Shown: positions 1-9,062, counted from the stretch's first letter. The stretch is DNA of 64,000 nt from Polyangiaceae bacterium (GCA_020633205.1 JACKEB010000011.1:62001-126000), one strand, 5' to 3'. Numbers and translations are program-made. The notes: generated by a model from the letters alone, not told the origin.

Positions 1-800
1 GGCTGCACAAAGAAGTCCCCTGGCCTGAGCTCGGCGTACTCCACGTGCTTGCCCATGCGAGACAGCGCCACGGTGTTGCTCCAGGCAAACACGGCGTCCA
101 TGAACTTGCGGAAGCTCTGGTGGTCATCCTTCGCCTTGCCAGTCGCCGCCCAGCTGATGCTCGCGCCCTTGGCCACGATGCGCTGACCCTGAGCCCAGCG
201 CCGATAGTCGAGAGGGGTGCCGCTTGCCGCGCGGTAAGATTGGTCTCGCCCCCCTTGAGACCAACGCCACTCTCCGTGTAGCCGCATCACCGCGTCAGCA
301 CATTGCTGCAGATCCGCGTCGCCCACGTCCAGCGCCACGACCCCGGTCACGATGTCACTCTCGCCATCTCTCAGGCGTCCGCCGGCGTAGCTACGAACAG
401 GTGTTCCGTACGGCAACATGGGCAGGTGGCGCAGCCACGCACCAAAGCTGCCTTCCGCCAGCTCGACCCGAGCAAAGCCTGCAGGAGCCGGCACGCGAAC
501 CGCCAGGTCATCGCGGACGGTGAGCTCCGAGTGCTCGGACATCCAGGGATACGGAGTGAGATTCGGCTTGGGCTTGGCTGCTCTGCGGGGAGCCTTTCCA
601 CTAGTCCCGCCCTTGCTGAGCCTCGTCGAGGGCGGCGCGAAGTCGCCGGATTCGCCGCTGCTGTGGCTGGCCAGGGAGGCCGTGTTGCTCGGAGCCTGGG
701 GCGGCGCTTCAGCCCGGGGGTTCGTCGATTCACGGGAGCAGGCGGCTAGCAGCAGGCAGAGGAGCACACAGGACGGAGGACGAGCGGATCCGAGTGACAT
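1..800 (-). CDS. DUF4846-family lipoprotein (3' end cut by window edge)
   Basis: The reading frame opens at ATG 798-800 and runs without a stop off the left edge, so at least 266 residues are present and the C-terminus is missing. The N-terminus is a lipoprotein signal (hydrophobic run ending LLLAAC, Cys21), followed by a Ser/Pro/Lys-rich linker to about residue 80. The folded part has features I associate with DUF4846 (PF16138): GAWLRHLPM, then an internal DVGDADLQQCADAVMRL block, a YRRW segment and a C-terminal ELRPGDFF that precedes a conserved GHA segment in complete members. The biochemical role of the family is unknown; the signal places it in the envelope. It lies 223 bp downstream of the glutamate dehydrogenase gene on the same strand, and no shared function is evident. 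The family call is from memory of the motif pattern. Confidence 0.75.
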   Translation of the reverse strand, partial: MSLGSARPPSCVLLCLLLAACSRESTNPRAEAPPQAPSNTASLASHSSGESGDFAPPSTRLSKGGTSGKAPRRAAKPKPNLTPYPWMSEHSELTVRDDLAVRVPAPAGFARVELAEGSFGAWLRHLPMLPYGTPVRSYAGGRLRDGESDIVTGVVALDVGDADLQQCADAVMRLHGEWRWSQGGRDQSYRAASGTPLDYRRWAQGQRIVAKGASISWAATGKAKDDHQSFRKFMDAVFAWSNTVALSRMGKHVEYAELRPGDFFVQ

Positions 801-1023
801 GTCTTGAGCGTCGGGACAGCGCTCCGAAGTGTGACGGCCCTCTCCCTTCGGAGGCGGATTGGCAAAGTGTAGCTCCCGCCCAGCGGGCGTCCTCTGACGA
901 CTGAGCGAGCTGAAAATGAGGCCCCAGCAGCGAAAGAGCCTGGAACGCCGGCGACGTCCAGGCTCGATTGGGTGCCGGGGCACGCGGCGTTCACACACCT
1001 CCCAGCGTCGACCCGCCTCAGAC

Positions 1024-2259
1024 TCAGCCGAGGCCGCGCATATCGGTCGCCTCTTTGACGCGCTGAATCGCCAGCGCGAACGCCGCCGCGCGCATGGAGC
1101 AGTCGCCGTAGCTCTTCATCGCCTTGGCCAGGGACTTGTACGCGGACACCATGTGCTCCTCGAGGCGGCGGTTCACTTCATCCTCACCCCACTTCAGGTG
1201 TTGGGTGTTCTGAACCCATTCGAAGTAGCTCACCGTCACGCCGCCTGCGTTGGCGAAGATGTCCGGGATACACACGATACCCCGCTGGTTGAACACGCCG
1301 TCCGCCTCGGCGGTGCACGGACCGTTTGCAGCCTCGAGGATGTACTTCGCGCTCACCTTGGAGGCGTTGTCCGAAGTCAGCACGTGGCCGAGCGCGGCGG
1401 GTACCAACACATCGCACTGCGCCGTGAGCAAGTCCGCGTTGGAAATCGGCTCGCTGTCAGGAAACTCGACGACGCTGCCCGTCTTGGCGACGTGCTCCAC
1501 GAGCTTCGGGATGTCGAGGCCGCCCGCGTTGAAGATGCCGCCACGCACATCGCTCGTCGCGATGATCTTCCCGCCCGCCTCGTGGGCCAAGCGGCAGAAA
1601 AAGCTCCCCACGTTTCCGAAGCCCTGCACGACGAAGCTCGTACCAGAAACGTTTTTCCCTGCGGCACCGAGCACTTCGCGGATCGCGTAGAGGCAGCCGC
1701 GACCTGTGGCCGCTTCACGACCCAGGCTGCCGTGGAGATCGACCGGCTTTCCGGTGACCACTCCAGGGTTGAAGCCGTAGCGACGGCTGTACTGGTCGAA
1801 AATCCAGCTCATCACGCGGCCGTTGGTGTTCATGTCCGGCGCGGGGATATCCGTATCGGGCCCGATGAACTCCGCGATCTGGTCGGTGAAGCGGCGAGTG
1901 AGGCGCTCCAGCTCTCGTTGGCTAAGCTTGTGTGGATCCACCTGGATGCCGCCCTTGGCGCCGCCGTATGGCACGCCGATCAGCGCCGTCTTCCACGTCA
2001 TCAGCGACGCCAGCGAACGCACCTCGTCGATGTCGACCTCTGGGTGATAGCGCAAGCCGCCCTTGAACGGGCCACGGGAGTTGTCGTGCTGAACGCGGTA
2101 GCCGATGTAGTTCCCTATGGAACCATCATCCATCTCGATCACCAGCTCCACGCGCAGCTCACGACTCGGGGTGACCAACAACGTCTTGTAGCGCGGGTCG
2201 AGCTTGAGGATTTCGAAGCCTTGCTCGAGGAAATGGTTGGTTGTCTGGTACGGCGTCAT
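1024..2259 (-). CDS. gdhA: Glutamate dehydrogenase, NAD-type, about 410 aa class
   Basis: Catalyses reversible oxidative deamination of glutamate to 2-oxoglutarate and ammonia in the cytoplasm. The 411-aa product has the expected Glu/Leu/Phe/Val dehydrogenase layout. Lys66 (FKGG), Lys90 (MTWKTA) and Lys102 (GGAKGG) show the same 24- and 12-residue spacing as the substrate and catalytic lysines of known enzymes, and Asp142 (PAPDMNT) follows at +40 as expected. The Rossmann glycine motif GFGNVG is at 213-218. An Asp near residue 237 at the end of the second strand (ATSDVRGG) favours NAD over NADP. The ATG at 2257-2259 was chosen because GAGGGAG-like sequence sits about 5 nt upstream and the protein then starts like its homologues; an in-frame extension to 2337 has no such support. 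The gene appears monocistronic. Confidence 0.93.
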   Translation of the reverse strand: MTPYQTTNHFLEQGFEILKLDPRYKTLLVTPSRELRVELVIEMDDGSIGNYIGYRVQHDNSRGPFKGGLRYHPEVDIDEVRSLASLMTWKTALIGVPYGGAKGGIQVDPHKLSQRELERLTRRFTDQIAEFIGPDTDIPAPDMNTNGRVMSWIFDQYSRRYGFNPGVVTGKPVDLHGSLGREAATGRGCLYAIREVLGAAGKNVSGTSFVVQGFGNVGSFFCRLAHEAGGKIIATSDVRGGIFNAGGLDIPKLVEHVAKTGSVVEFPDSEPISNADLLTAQCDVLVPAALGHVLTSDNASKVSAKYILEAANGPCTAEADGVFNQRGIVCIPDIFANAGGVTVSYFEWVQNTQHLKWGEDEVNRRLEEHMVSAYKSLAKAMKSYGDCSMRAAAFALAIQRVKEATDMRGLG

Positions 2260-2687
2260 GTTCTCCCTCTTTCCGTCACTTAGCCGAGCGCGCTCCCCTC
2301 TAAACTTCCCCGCCCGTAGGCACGACCGAGGAGTCACTCACCTCGTGAGGTGAAGCGCGGCGCACGGCACCTGGCTGCAGGGTAACGGGTTTGAGAACAA
2401 AGCGAGAGCGTGTTTCAGCAACGCGCACGCCGCACGCCTAGGCCGCTTTCGACGCGGCGCAGCGCCAGGTGAGCAAGGCTTTGCAACCGCTCGCTCTGGA
2501 TGCGTTGGGGCGAGCCCCACACTGAGTGGTTCCGCGCGCGGATACGTTCTGGCGGACCGCTGACGTCTCGACGTGAACACGCTCTCAGCGTTCTTGGTCT
2601 GCCGAGGCAGCCTGGCTTTGCCGCAACGTGGGCCGACTGCCGTTTGGATTTGGCCAGTGCCGACTGAGGCCAGTGAGCTTGAACCGA
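2260..2687. other. Intergenic stretch without recognisable gene
   Basis: Only short frames without family resemblance are present, including one of 80 codons on the minus strand at 2338-2580 that I do not credit. The right part lies beyond the stop of the LeuA-like gene and the left part must hold the glutamate dehydrogenase promoter. I see no convincing hairpin with a T-run. Confidence 0.6.
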
Positions 2688-3938
2688 CTAGCCCTGACGG
2701 TGCTGCTCCACGAGCTCCATCACCTCGGAATCGCGCAAGATGTGCTTCGACTCCTTTGCGCGAGCGAGGATGCCTTTCACCAGCTCGTCGTTGGGCTCGA
2801 TGTCACGCTGCCGCAGCCAGTAGTTCACGTTGGAGGCGCCGGACATATAGCCGATGCAGATCTCCTGCTGCCGGCCGAAAATGCCCGCGGGGACGCCGGA
2901 GTAGATGCGATCTGCCAGCCAGTCGTCGCCTTTCTGTTTGGCCTTGATGATGGCCGCGGCGTGGACGCCAGTTGCCGTACGGAAAGCGTCATCTCCGACG
3001 AGCGGATAGTTGATCGGCACGTCCCAGCCCACCGCCTTGGCGGCGAGCTGGCAGTACTCGAGCAGGTGGCTGAGATCCTGGCTCTCTAGCAGCCCGAGCA
3101 GCTTGAGGTTGAGCAGGATCAGCTCCATCTGCGCGTTGCCAACGCGCTCACCAATCCCGAGCGCTGTGCCGTGCACGCGATCGGCGCCGACTTCGAGCGC
3201 GAGGATGGCGTTCACCAGGCCCAATCCGCGGTCGTTGTGCCCATGCCAGTCGATGCGCACCTCGCAGCCCATCGCAGCAACCAGCGAGCGGGTGAAGGTG
3301 ATCAGGTTGCGCACCCCGTCGGGAGTCGCGTGACCAACCGTGTCACACAGGCAGAGGCCGCTCGCGCCGTGGTCTACGGCGACTTTGAACAGCTCCCCGA
3401 GCACCTCGGGGCGGCTGCGGGTCGTGTCCTCGGTGACGTAGCAGACCTCGAGGCCGTTCTTCACCCCGACGTCAATCGCTTCCGCGGTGAAACGCTTGAT
3501 GCGATCCAGGTCCCACTCTTCCGCCAAGGCGCGGATGGGGCTCGAGCCCACGAAGGCATAGACTTCGACCGGGATGCCAGCCCGCTGGGACAGCTCCACC
3601 ATGGGCGTGATGTCCGAGGCCACGGTGCGCCCGGCGCACGCCACTTTGATTGAGAGCTTGTTGTTGGTGATTTCCTGGCAAATCCGCAGGCAATCGTCGA
3701 ACGCGCGGCGAGAGCTTCCGGGCAGTCCAATGTCGGCTTCGTGGATGCCCAGCTTATCCATCAGGTGGATCAGCTTCAGCTTGTCCTCGATCTCCGGGTC
3801 CACGACTGACGGGTTCTGCAGCCCGTCCCGTAGAGTCTCATCGAAGAACTCGACGCCCTTGGGGATCACGCGACCTTTGCGCGCGATCTCGTTCCAGTCG
3901 TAGATCAGTTCCGGCTCGCCGGGGTTCGAAGCACCCAT
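2688..3938 (-). CDS. 2-Isopropylmalate/homocitrate synthase-like HMGL-family enzyme
   Basis: A 416-aa TIM-barrel acyltransferase of the HMGL-like family (PF00682), which condenses acetyl-CoA with a 2-oxo acid. Visible features are FFDETLRDGLQNPS near residues 30-43 (catalytic Arg and metal-binding Asp), WHGHNDRGLGL (HxH metal ligands) and GTALGIGERVGNA, as in LeuA and citramalate synthase. The motif GLQN replaces the GEQSP of classical LeuA and resembles HMG-CoA lyase, so substrate is uncertain. The C-terminal LeuA dimer/regulatory domain (PF08502) appears absent. The start at ATG 3936-3938 is preceded by only a weak GGGA. A TATACT hexamer ends 6 nt before it, which could mean a nearly leaderless transcript; a longer frame reaches 4055. 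Roles in leucine, lysine or accessory metabolism all remain open. Confidence 0.8.
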   Translation of the reverse strand: MGASNPGEPELIYDWNEIARKGRVIPKGVEFFDETLRDGLQNPSVVDPEIEDKLKLIHLMDKLGIHEADIGLPGSSRRAFDDCLRICQEITNNKLSIKVACAGRTVASDITPMVELSQRAGIPVEVYAFVGSSPIRALAEEWDLDRIKRFTAEAIDVGVKNGLEVCYVTEDTTRSRPEVLGELFKVAVDHGASGLCLCDTVGHATPDGVRNLITFTRSLVAAMGCEVRIDWHGHNDRGLGLVNAILALEVGADRVHGTALGIGERVGNAQMELILLNLKLLGLLESQDLSHLLEYCQLAAKAVGWDVPINYPLVGDDAFRTATGVHAAAIIKAKQKGDDWLADRIYSGVPAGIFGRQQEICIGYMSGASNVNYWLRQRDIEPNDELVKGILARAKESKHILRDSEVMELVEQHRQG

Positions 3939-4167
3939 GTCCCAAGTATAGGACACGTGGGCGACTGGAAGTCCCGCGCCAAGTGTAACGCGCCGCCACT
4001 GCTCGACCGGCATCTCAGCCGGTTCGGATGGCGCAACGCGTAAGCCTGCACTCAAGTGCGGACGCTGGAGTTGGAGCCACTTGTTTTAGACCTAAAGAAT
4101 CGCGAGGGCCTCCGTTATATGAAAGTTGAACTTGCAACTTATCACTTCCATCGGCACCCTCGCCGCC

Positions 4168-4884
4168 ATGCACAGGCTTGGTTGGATCGGATTGCTGGCG
4201 GGCATCGCGCTGTTTGGCGGCGCGTGCTCAGGGGAAGACAACGCTGACCCGACGGGGACAGCTGGCACGGCGGGCGCGCCGAGTGGCGGAGCCGCTCAAG
4301 GCGGAGCCGCTCAAGGCGGAGCCGCTCAAGGCGGAGCCGCTCAAGGCGGAGCCGCTCAAGGCGGAGCCTCCAACGCCAGCGGAGCCTCCAACGCCGGCGG
4401 AGCCGCTACTGCCGGCGGGTCAGGTGGGATGAGCGGTAGCGGTGGCAGCGCAGCTGGTAGTAGCGCAACAGGTGGTAGCGGAGGCGCAGTGGCGGGCACC
4501 GCATCCCTTGCAGGGCAGATCGGCCGCACCGCACGCATCCCGAGCGGACTCGATGGTGTCGGCAACGTCTACATCGCGGTCTTTTCGGACAACCCGGTGA
4601 CCAACATGAACGCAGAGGCGTTGGCGAACACCCTGATCATGGACGCCGACTTGAGCCAGGACGGCACCGGCGTGAATTACCGCGTGGATAATATCCCGCT
4701 GTCGAACGAGCCACGCTACGTGGTCGCGTTCATGGACGACGACGGCAATGTCACCCCGGATGACCCCTCCCCCAAAAAACCCGACCTGATTGCCTTCGAT
4801 GGTCTCTCACCGATCACGGTGACGTTGGCGGCGCCCGGAGTGACCGAGCTCGACCTGGTGCTCAACGCGGAGATCCCATTCTGA
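4168..4884 (+). CDS. Gly/Ala/Ser-linker lipoprotein, unknown function
   Basis: A 238-aa predicted lipoprotein. The signal MHRLGWIGLL-AGIALFGGAC ends at Cys20, with a relaxed lipobox. About 90 residues of low-complexity Gly/Ala/Ser sequence follow, including five exact GGAAQ units, then a compact C-terminal domain of about 110 residues (SLAGQIGRTARIP...LDLVLNAEIPF) rich in beta-prone residues. That domain contains an acidic DDDGNVTPDDP segment that could bind calcium. I do not recognise the fold. ATG 4168 was taken because the signal peptide begins there; upstream TTG 4126 is in frame. The stop codon shares one base with the start of the next gene, so the two lipoproteins are probably co-translated. 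Expected location is the outer membrane or periplasm. Confidence 0.75.
   Translation: MHRLGWIGLLAGIALFGGACSGEDNADPTGTAGTAGAPSGGAAQGGAAQGGAAQGGAAQGGAAQGGASNASGASNAGGAATAGGSGGMSGSGGSAAGSSATGGSGGAVAGTASLAGQIGRTARIPSGLDGVGNVYIAVFSDNPVTNMNAEALANTLIMDADLSQDGTGVNYRVDNIPLSNEPRYVVAFMDDDGNVTPDDPSPKKPDLIAFDGLSPITVTLAAPGVTELDLVLNAEIPF
4285..4359 (+). repeat. Five exact 15-bp tandem units inside a lipoprotein linker
   Basis: The unit GGCGGAGCCGCTCAA occurs five times with no mismatch, encoding (GGAAQ)5. It is followed by two related 18-bp units carrying GGAGCCTCCAACGCC. Perfect identity at the DNA level points to recent slippage expansion in the linker. Confidence 0.95.
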
Positions 4885-5966
4885 TGGCCCGCTCTCGAAT
4901 TCTTGGGGGTGAGGGAGCGCTGGTCGTCGCCTGCATGGCCGCGCTGAGCCTCGCGATGGCTTGTGGCAGCGAGGGCGATGGCTCGCCGGCGAAGAACGCC
5001 GGACCCGCCGGTGGCTCGGCGAACAGCGGCGGCAGTGCTGGAGTCGGCGGCGAAGGCAACGCGGGAGTCGGCGGCCTGAATGTAGCTGGCGCCGGCGGCT
5101 CGAGCGGCGCAGCCCAGTGTGGCGGGCTCGCTGGCGCAGATATCGGCTTCGACGAGTACCCGTTGGACTGCTCGGGACTCGACGAGTCCACCTCCTACCG
5201 CTGCGCGGAGCAGCGCTTCTGGTACACGCTGCGCGCCGACTACGATCAGCGGCCGCAGGCATACGAGACATTGAACACGCTGATTGCGAAGTACGAACCG
5301 AGCGGTGACAAGCAAGAGGTATCGAACCTCTATTTCCGCAGGGGACAGCTCGCCATGGCGATGGCCATGGAGAACGGCGACATGAACAAGGTGTTGACCG
5401 TCGAACCTGACTTCGACAAGACCTTGGAGTTGTGGCCGGAGCACCCCATCGCACCGACCTGGCGCGACACCATGCGCATCGCCATCGCCGTGGTCACCAA
5501 GGACTACGTCGCCGCGCAGAAGCTGTTCGAAGAAGCGCTGAAGAACGTCGAGCTTTGTCCGCTGGGCAACATCCCCTCATTGACCGGCACGACGATTGGT
5601 CTGCCGCTGGACACCGGGATCCCCCAGAAGACCGTGGAGCTCGCTGAGTCGTGGGTGTGTGAAGGCGTCGAGTGGTGTGAGCACAACACCTGGAAGGCAC
5701 CCTACGCGGTGGCTGGCATGCGCTACCACATGGGCGAAGGCTTCGCCCGCGTCGGGCGCAAAGAGGAGGCGCTAGCGTACTTCGAGTCCGCTCGCCAAGC
5801 CCCGGACTACGACTCCTGGCCGTACAAGGACTTCGTCGATAACCGTACGGAAACTATTGACGACTTCATCAAGGAACTGAAGGACGTCGGCGAGAGCGAG
5901 CCGGTCTTCGACCGGATGTACGCAAACTCGGATTTCGGCTGCAAGTTCTGCCACGGCACGAAGTAG
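4884..5966 (+). CDS. Lipoprotein with helical-repeat body and C-terminal CXXCH
   Basis: A 360-aa product whose ATG overlaps the preceding stop by one base (TGATG). The signal ends in LAMAC (Cys27), followed by a Gly/Ser/Ala linker to about residue 75. The body is alpha-helical and TPR-like: FRRGQLAMAMAM, YVAAQKLFEEALKN and GRKEEALAYFESARQ resemble single TPR helices. The last eight residues contain C353-K-F-C356-H357, a textbook c-type haem attachment motif that is rare at an extreme C-terminus. If haem is attached, the protein could act as a periplasmic electron-transfer partner. If not, the motif may bind metal or be fortuitous. I cannot name a family. It is co-transcribed with the upstream lipoprotein. 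Confidence 0.78.
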   Translation: MARSRILGGEGALVVACMAALSLAMACGSEGDGSPAKNAGPAGGSANSGGSAGVGGEGNAGVGGLNVAGAGGSSGAAQCGGLAGADIGFDEYPLDCSGLDESTSYRCAEQRFWYTLRADYDQRPQAYETLNTLIAKYEPSGDKQEVSNLYFRRGQLAMAMAMENGDMNKVLTVEPDFDKTLELWPEHPIAPTWRDTMRIAIAVVTKDYVAAQKLFEEALKNVELCPLGNIPSLTGTTIGLPLDTGIPQKTVELAESWVCEGVEWCEHNTWKAPYAVAGMRYHMGEGFARVGRKEEALAYFESARQAPDYDSWPYKDFVDNRTETIDDFIKELKDVGESEPVFDRMYANSDFGCKFCHGTK

Positions 5967-6111
5967 GCCGCAGCAGGCTGGGCGGGGGCGCAGCGGCAGG
6001 ATACCGGTGCGCCGCAGCCTGAGCCCGCTTTGCCCCACAGCACGCGGCGTATCTGAGGCGGCGGGCAGCAATCGGAGGTGCGCCGACAAACGCGCGCTAT
6101 AGTGTGGCCGC

Positions 6112-7626
6112 TTGATTTCCAACGCCACACGCCAGCTGATCCGCGAGCGCCTCGACGCCGAAGTCGGTCGAATTGCCAAGGAGGCGCCGATCCGCGTCGG
6201 TTTGTCCTACCCATCGCCGTACCACGTGGGCATGAGCTCCCTGGGCTACCAGCGCATCTACCGCGCGCTCCAGGACACGCCCGAGGTGATGTGCGAGCGC
6301 CTGTTCCTGCCGGACGGCGGGGATCGCACCGGGGTTTCCGAGGTAGAAGTCTCCGTCAGCTACGAGAGCCTGCGCCCCCCAACGGACTTTCACGTCTTGG
6401 CGTTCAGCGTCGCCTACGAGCTCGAATTGGCGGGTCTCGTTCGCATGTTGGATGCCGCGAAGATCCCGCTGACCTGGAGGGAGCGCGAGCGGCATCACCC
6501 GTTCATCTTGTGCGGCGGTCCTCTCACTTTCTCGAACCCCACACCGCTCCTGCCTTTCGCCGACGCGATCATCATGGGCGAAGCTGAGGAGGTCGTAGCC
6601 TGGGCGGTGCAGACCATCGCCAGCGCGCCCGATCACCAGACAGCGAGGGCTGAGCTAGCCAAGCACCCGAACATCAGCGTCGCTGAGCAACACGGTGAGA
6701 CGCTCGGCACCATCGCCGCTTGCAGCAACGCCCTGCTTCCCGCCCACAGCGCGATCCGCACGCCGCACACCGAGCTCTCGAATATGTTCCTGATCGAGAC
6801 CGAACGCGGCTGCTCTCGGAGCTGCCAGTACTGCGTGATGCGCCGTTCGACCAACGGCGGCATGCGGCTGGTACCTCAAGAGGTGATCCTGGAGACGATT
6901 CCAGAAGACGCGAAGCGCGTTGGTCTCGTCGGCGCGGCAGTCAGCGATCACCCGCGCATCGTGGACATCGTGAACAGCCTCGCAGATCGCGGTTGCGAAG
7001 TGGGGCTCAGCAGCTTGCGCCCGGATCGCCTGAAAGACGAGTTCGTGGAGTGCTTGCGTCGCGCGGGCTACCGCACACTCACCACAGCGCTCGACGGCCC
7101 AAGTGAGCGCCTGCGTGAGATGATCGAGCGCCGCGGTCGCGAAAAGCACTACGAGAACGCCGCGCAGCGCGCGCGCAAATACGGTTACGACCGGCTGAAG
7201 CTGTATCTGATGATCGGGCTGCCAGGCGAAACCGATGAAGACATCGACGAGTGCGTCGGCTTCGTCAGCGAGCTCTCCAAGCAGATCCCGATCGCCCTCG
7301 GTATCGCGCCGTTTTGCGCCAAGCGGAACACCCCATTGGACCGTCAGCCGTTCGCTGGGGTGGACGTCGTTGGCGCGCGCCTCGAGCGTTTGCGACGTGG
7401 ACTGAAGGGCAGGGCCGACGTCCGCGCCACGAGCTCGAAGTGGGCTTGGGTGGAGTATGTGTTGGCCCAGGGAGGTAGCGCGGAGGGCCTGGCGCTCGCC
7501 GCCGCGGTGCGAGATGGCGGTCGCTACGCGGACTACCGCAAGCACTTCAAACAGCTAGGCCATGTCCCGAATCCAAAACCGGGTGGCCTTGCCGCGGGGA
7601 AGCGGCTTCCCTTGACCGGCAACTAG
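6112..7626 (+). CDS. Radical SAM protein with N-terminal B12-binding-like domain
   Basis: A 504-aa member of the radical SAM family whose N-terminal 200 residues resemble the cobalamin-binding-type domain found in TIGR03960-like proteins (VGLSYPSPYHVGMSSLG, ILCGGPLTFSNP). The [4Fe-4S]/SAM ligands are C234-SRS-C238-QY-C241, after the usual IETERGC entry. Later segments (LSSLRPDRL, LYLMIGLPGETDED) are standard for the radical SAM barrel. The DUF2344 domain that sometimes follows is not visible. The substrate is unknown; relatives are often annotated as methylthiotransferase-like. The start is TTG 6112, because no ATG or GTG occurs before the conserved IRVGLSYPSP segment. The gene stands alone, converging on the copper monooxygenase-like gene 62 bp away. 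Confidence 0.85.
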   Translation: MISNATRQLIRERLDAEVGRIAKEAPIRVGLSYPSPYHVGMSSLGYQRIYRALQDTPEVMCERLFLPDGGDRTGVSEVEVSVSYESLRPPTDFHVLAFSVAYELELAGLVRMLDAAKIPLTWRERERHHPFILCGGPLTFSNPTPLLPFADAIIMGEAEEVVAWAVQTIASAPDHQTARAELAKHPNISVAEQHGETLGTIAACSNALLPAHSAIRTPHTELSNMFLIETERGCSRSCQYCVMRRSTNGGMRLVPQEVILETIPEDAKRVGLVGAAVSDHPRIVDIVNSLADRGCEVGLSSLRPDRLKDEFVECLRRAGYRTLTTALDGPSERLREMIERRGREKHYENAAQRARKYGYDRLKLYLMIGLPGETDEDIDECVGFVSELSKQIPIALGIAPFCAKRNTPLDRQPFAGVDVVGARLERLRRGLKGRADVRATSSKWAWVEYVLAQGGSAEGLALAAAVRDGGRYADYRKHFKQLGHVPNPKPGGLAAGKRLPLTGN

Positions 7627-7688
7627 AGACAAACGCAGTACGCCGCCCGTATCGCTACGAGCGGCATACACCGTGGTTGCTGCGCGCC

Positions 7689-8825
7689 TCAGAGACCGAG
7701 GTACTGCTCGATCAGCCCGCACAGGGCGCCGCCGGGGCAGCACTCGGTGACGTTGTACTGTTCGCTCACGAAGCAAACCTTCGCGCCCTTGCTCGGGTAG
7801 TAGTAGCTCCAGAAGAAGCACATCTCCTGGTTCGCGCTCTCGCCAAAGCCAACGTTCGAGTTGCTGGTGTTGTCCCACTCGCAGCTGAAGTTAAAGCCGC
7901 CGCCTTGGGGCACCTGGAAGGGCGGATCGTAGGTTACCGTCTCGGGCTCCTCCCAGGACCAGTTCGGGACGTCATAGACCGGAGTGCCCGTGTCCGAAGA
8001 GCTGGCGACGGAGTCGACGGTCATGTTCGTCCCGTACTGATGGGTGTGCCCCGTGATCGCGAAGAAGTTCGAGTCGGCGAACTGCGACGGCATCTTGAAG
8101 AACATCGGACCGAGCTTCTGCGTTCCGTGAGCGGGAACGTTGATGTCAGGGCTGCCGATGAAGAGGAAGTCTGCCTCGTTCTGGAACTGCGAGTCGTCCA
8201 TCGTGTGGAACATGGACTTGGCGGTCACGTCAACCGGGGTCGGCGTGGTGTTGATGTAGTGGAGCTCGATGCGGATCATCTGGTTCGCCTCGAGGGTGAA
8301 CGCGACGCCTTCTGGCAGACGGAGCTCGTCGTCCTTCTTCTGGGTGACCATCAGCGGAGCACCCTTGGTGGGATCGAGCGTCTCCACGAACGGAGTGCAG
8401 TCGAACGGCGTGAGCCGCTCTTCAGTGTCCGCGGTGCGGTACACGATCATGTGGTGAGACGAGCTGCTGATCACGTTGTGGATAGCGCCAACGTGAATCG
8501 GATTCGGGTTGCCGAGGCGGGTGACGATGCACTGCGTGTTCTCGTCGCCGGAAGCCACCGGGATCGGCCCAATGCTGACCTCGAACGTTTCCCCTTGGAA
8601 AGGGTTCCCCCCGACCCCCGCACTGCCACCACTACTCGTGCCACCGGTGCTGCCGCCAGTGCCGCCGTTGCCGCCCTGAGCGCTGCCCCCGTTGCCGCTG
8701 CCCCCGTTACCCGTACCCGCGTTGCTCGTACCGCCTGAGCCCTCGGTACTATCGGAGGAAGAACCACAGCCGACGACGACCAGACCGATAGCAACAGCCA
8801 GACCAGTGAGTTGAATCAGACGCAT
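7689..8825 (-). CDS. Copper type II monooxygenase-like (PHM/DBM-fold) lipoprotein
   Basis: A 378-aa lipoprotein (VVVGC, Cys20) with a Gly/Ser/Asn linker to about residue 75, then a domain with the hallmarks of ascorbate-dependent copper monooxygenases (PF01082/PF03712). All six metal ligands of peptidylglycine alpha-hydroxylating monooxygenase can be matched in order: His124-His125 (SSHHMIVY) and His189 (IELHYIN) for the CuH site, His260 and His262 (TGHTHQYG) and Met335 (NQEMCFFW) for the CuM site. Several cysteines could form disulphides. Such enzymes hydroxylate aliphatic carbons with O2; the bacterial substrate is unknown. The ATG at 8823-8825 has AGGAGA about 5 nt upstream, fixing the start. 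An upstream in-frame extension to 8981 is not needed. The gene is monocistronic. Confidence 0.82.
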   Translation of the reverse strand: MRLIQLTGLAVAIGLVVVGCGSSSDSTEGSGGTSNAGTGNGGSGNGGSAQGGNGGTGGSTGGTSSGGSAGVGGNPFQGETFEVSIGPIPVASGDENTQCIVTRLGNPNPIHVGAIHNVISSSSHHMIVYRTADTEERLTPFDCTPFVETLDPTKGAPLMVTQKKDDELRLPEGVAFTLEANQMIRIELHYINTTPTPVDVTAKSMFHTMDDSQFQNEADFLFIGSPDINVPAHGTQKLGPMFFKMPSQFADSNFFAITGHTHQYGTNMTVDSVASSSDTGTPVYDVPNWSWEEPETVTYDPPFQVPQGGGFNFSCEWDNTSNSNVGFGESANQEMCFFWSYYYPSKGAKVCFVSEQYNVTECCPGGALCGLIEQYLGL

Positions 8826-9062
8826 GATCTCTCCTAAGCGGCGCCGGGGAAGCGCATTCCATACCCGTGGGGCGTTCAGTTTATGGGTCGCGCGAAGTAG
8901 TTCAACCGAACGGTCGATATCCTTTTGTAAGCACCCGATATTAAAAGCAAATCCGGCCTCTTTCCGCGCCAGCAGCGACACTCACCGGGGTACGGGGCGA
9001 CGCCCACAGGTAGCGGCTTTTCCTACACTGTAGCGAGCCTAACCACACGTTGCCCCGCGGAA

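Noticed and set aside
916..2283. A plus-strand open frame of 455 codons opposite glutamate dehydrogenase
   Set aside because: The minus strand encodes an unmistakable enzyme with conserved catalytic spacing; the plus-strand product has no recognisable feature.
4285..4359. 15-bp tandem repeat as a regulatory iteron
   Set aside because: It lies in frame within a lipoprotein gene and encodes GGAAQ units.
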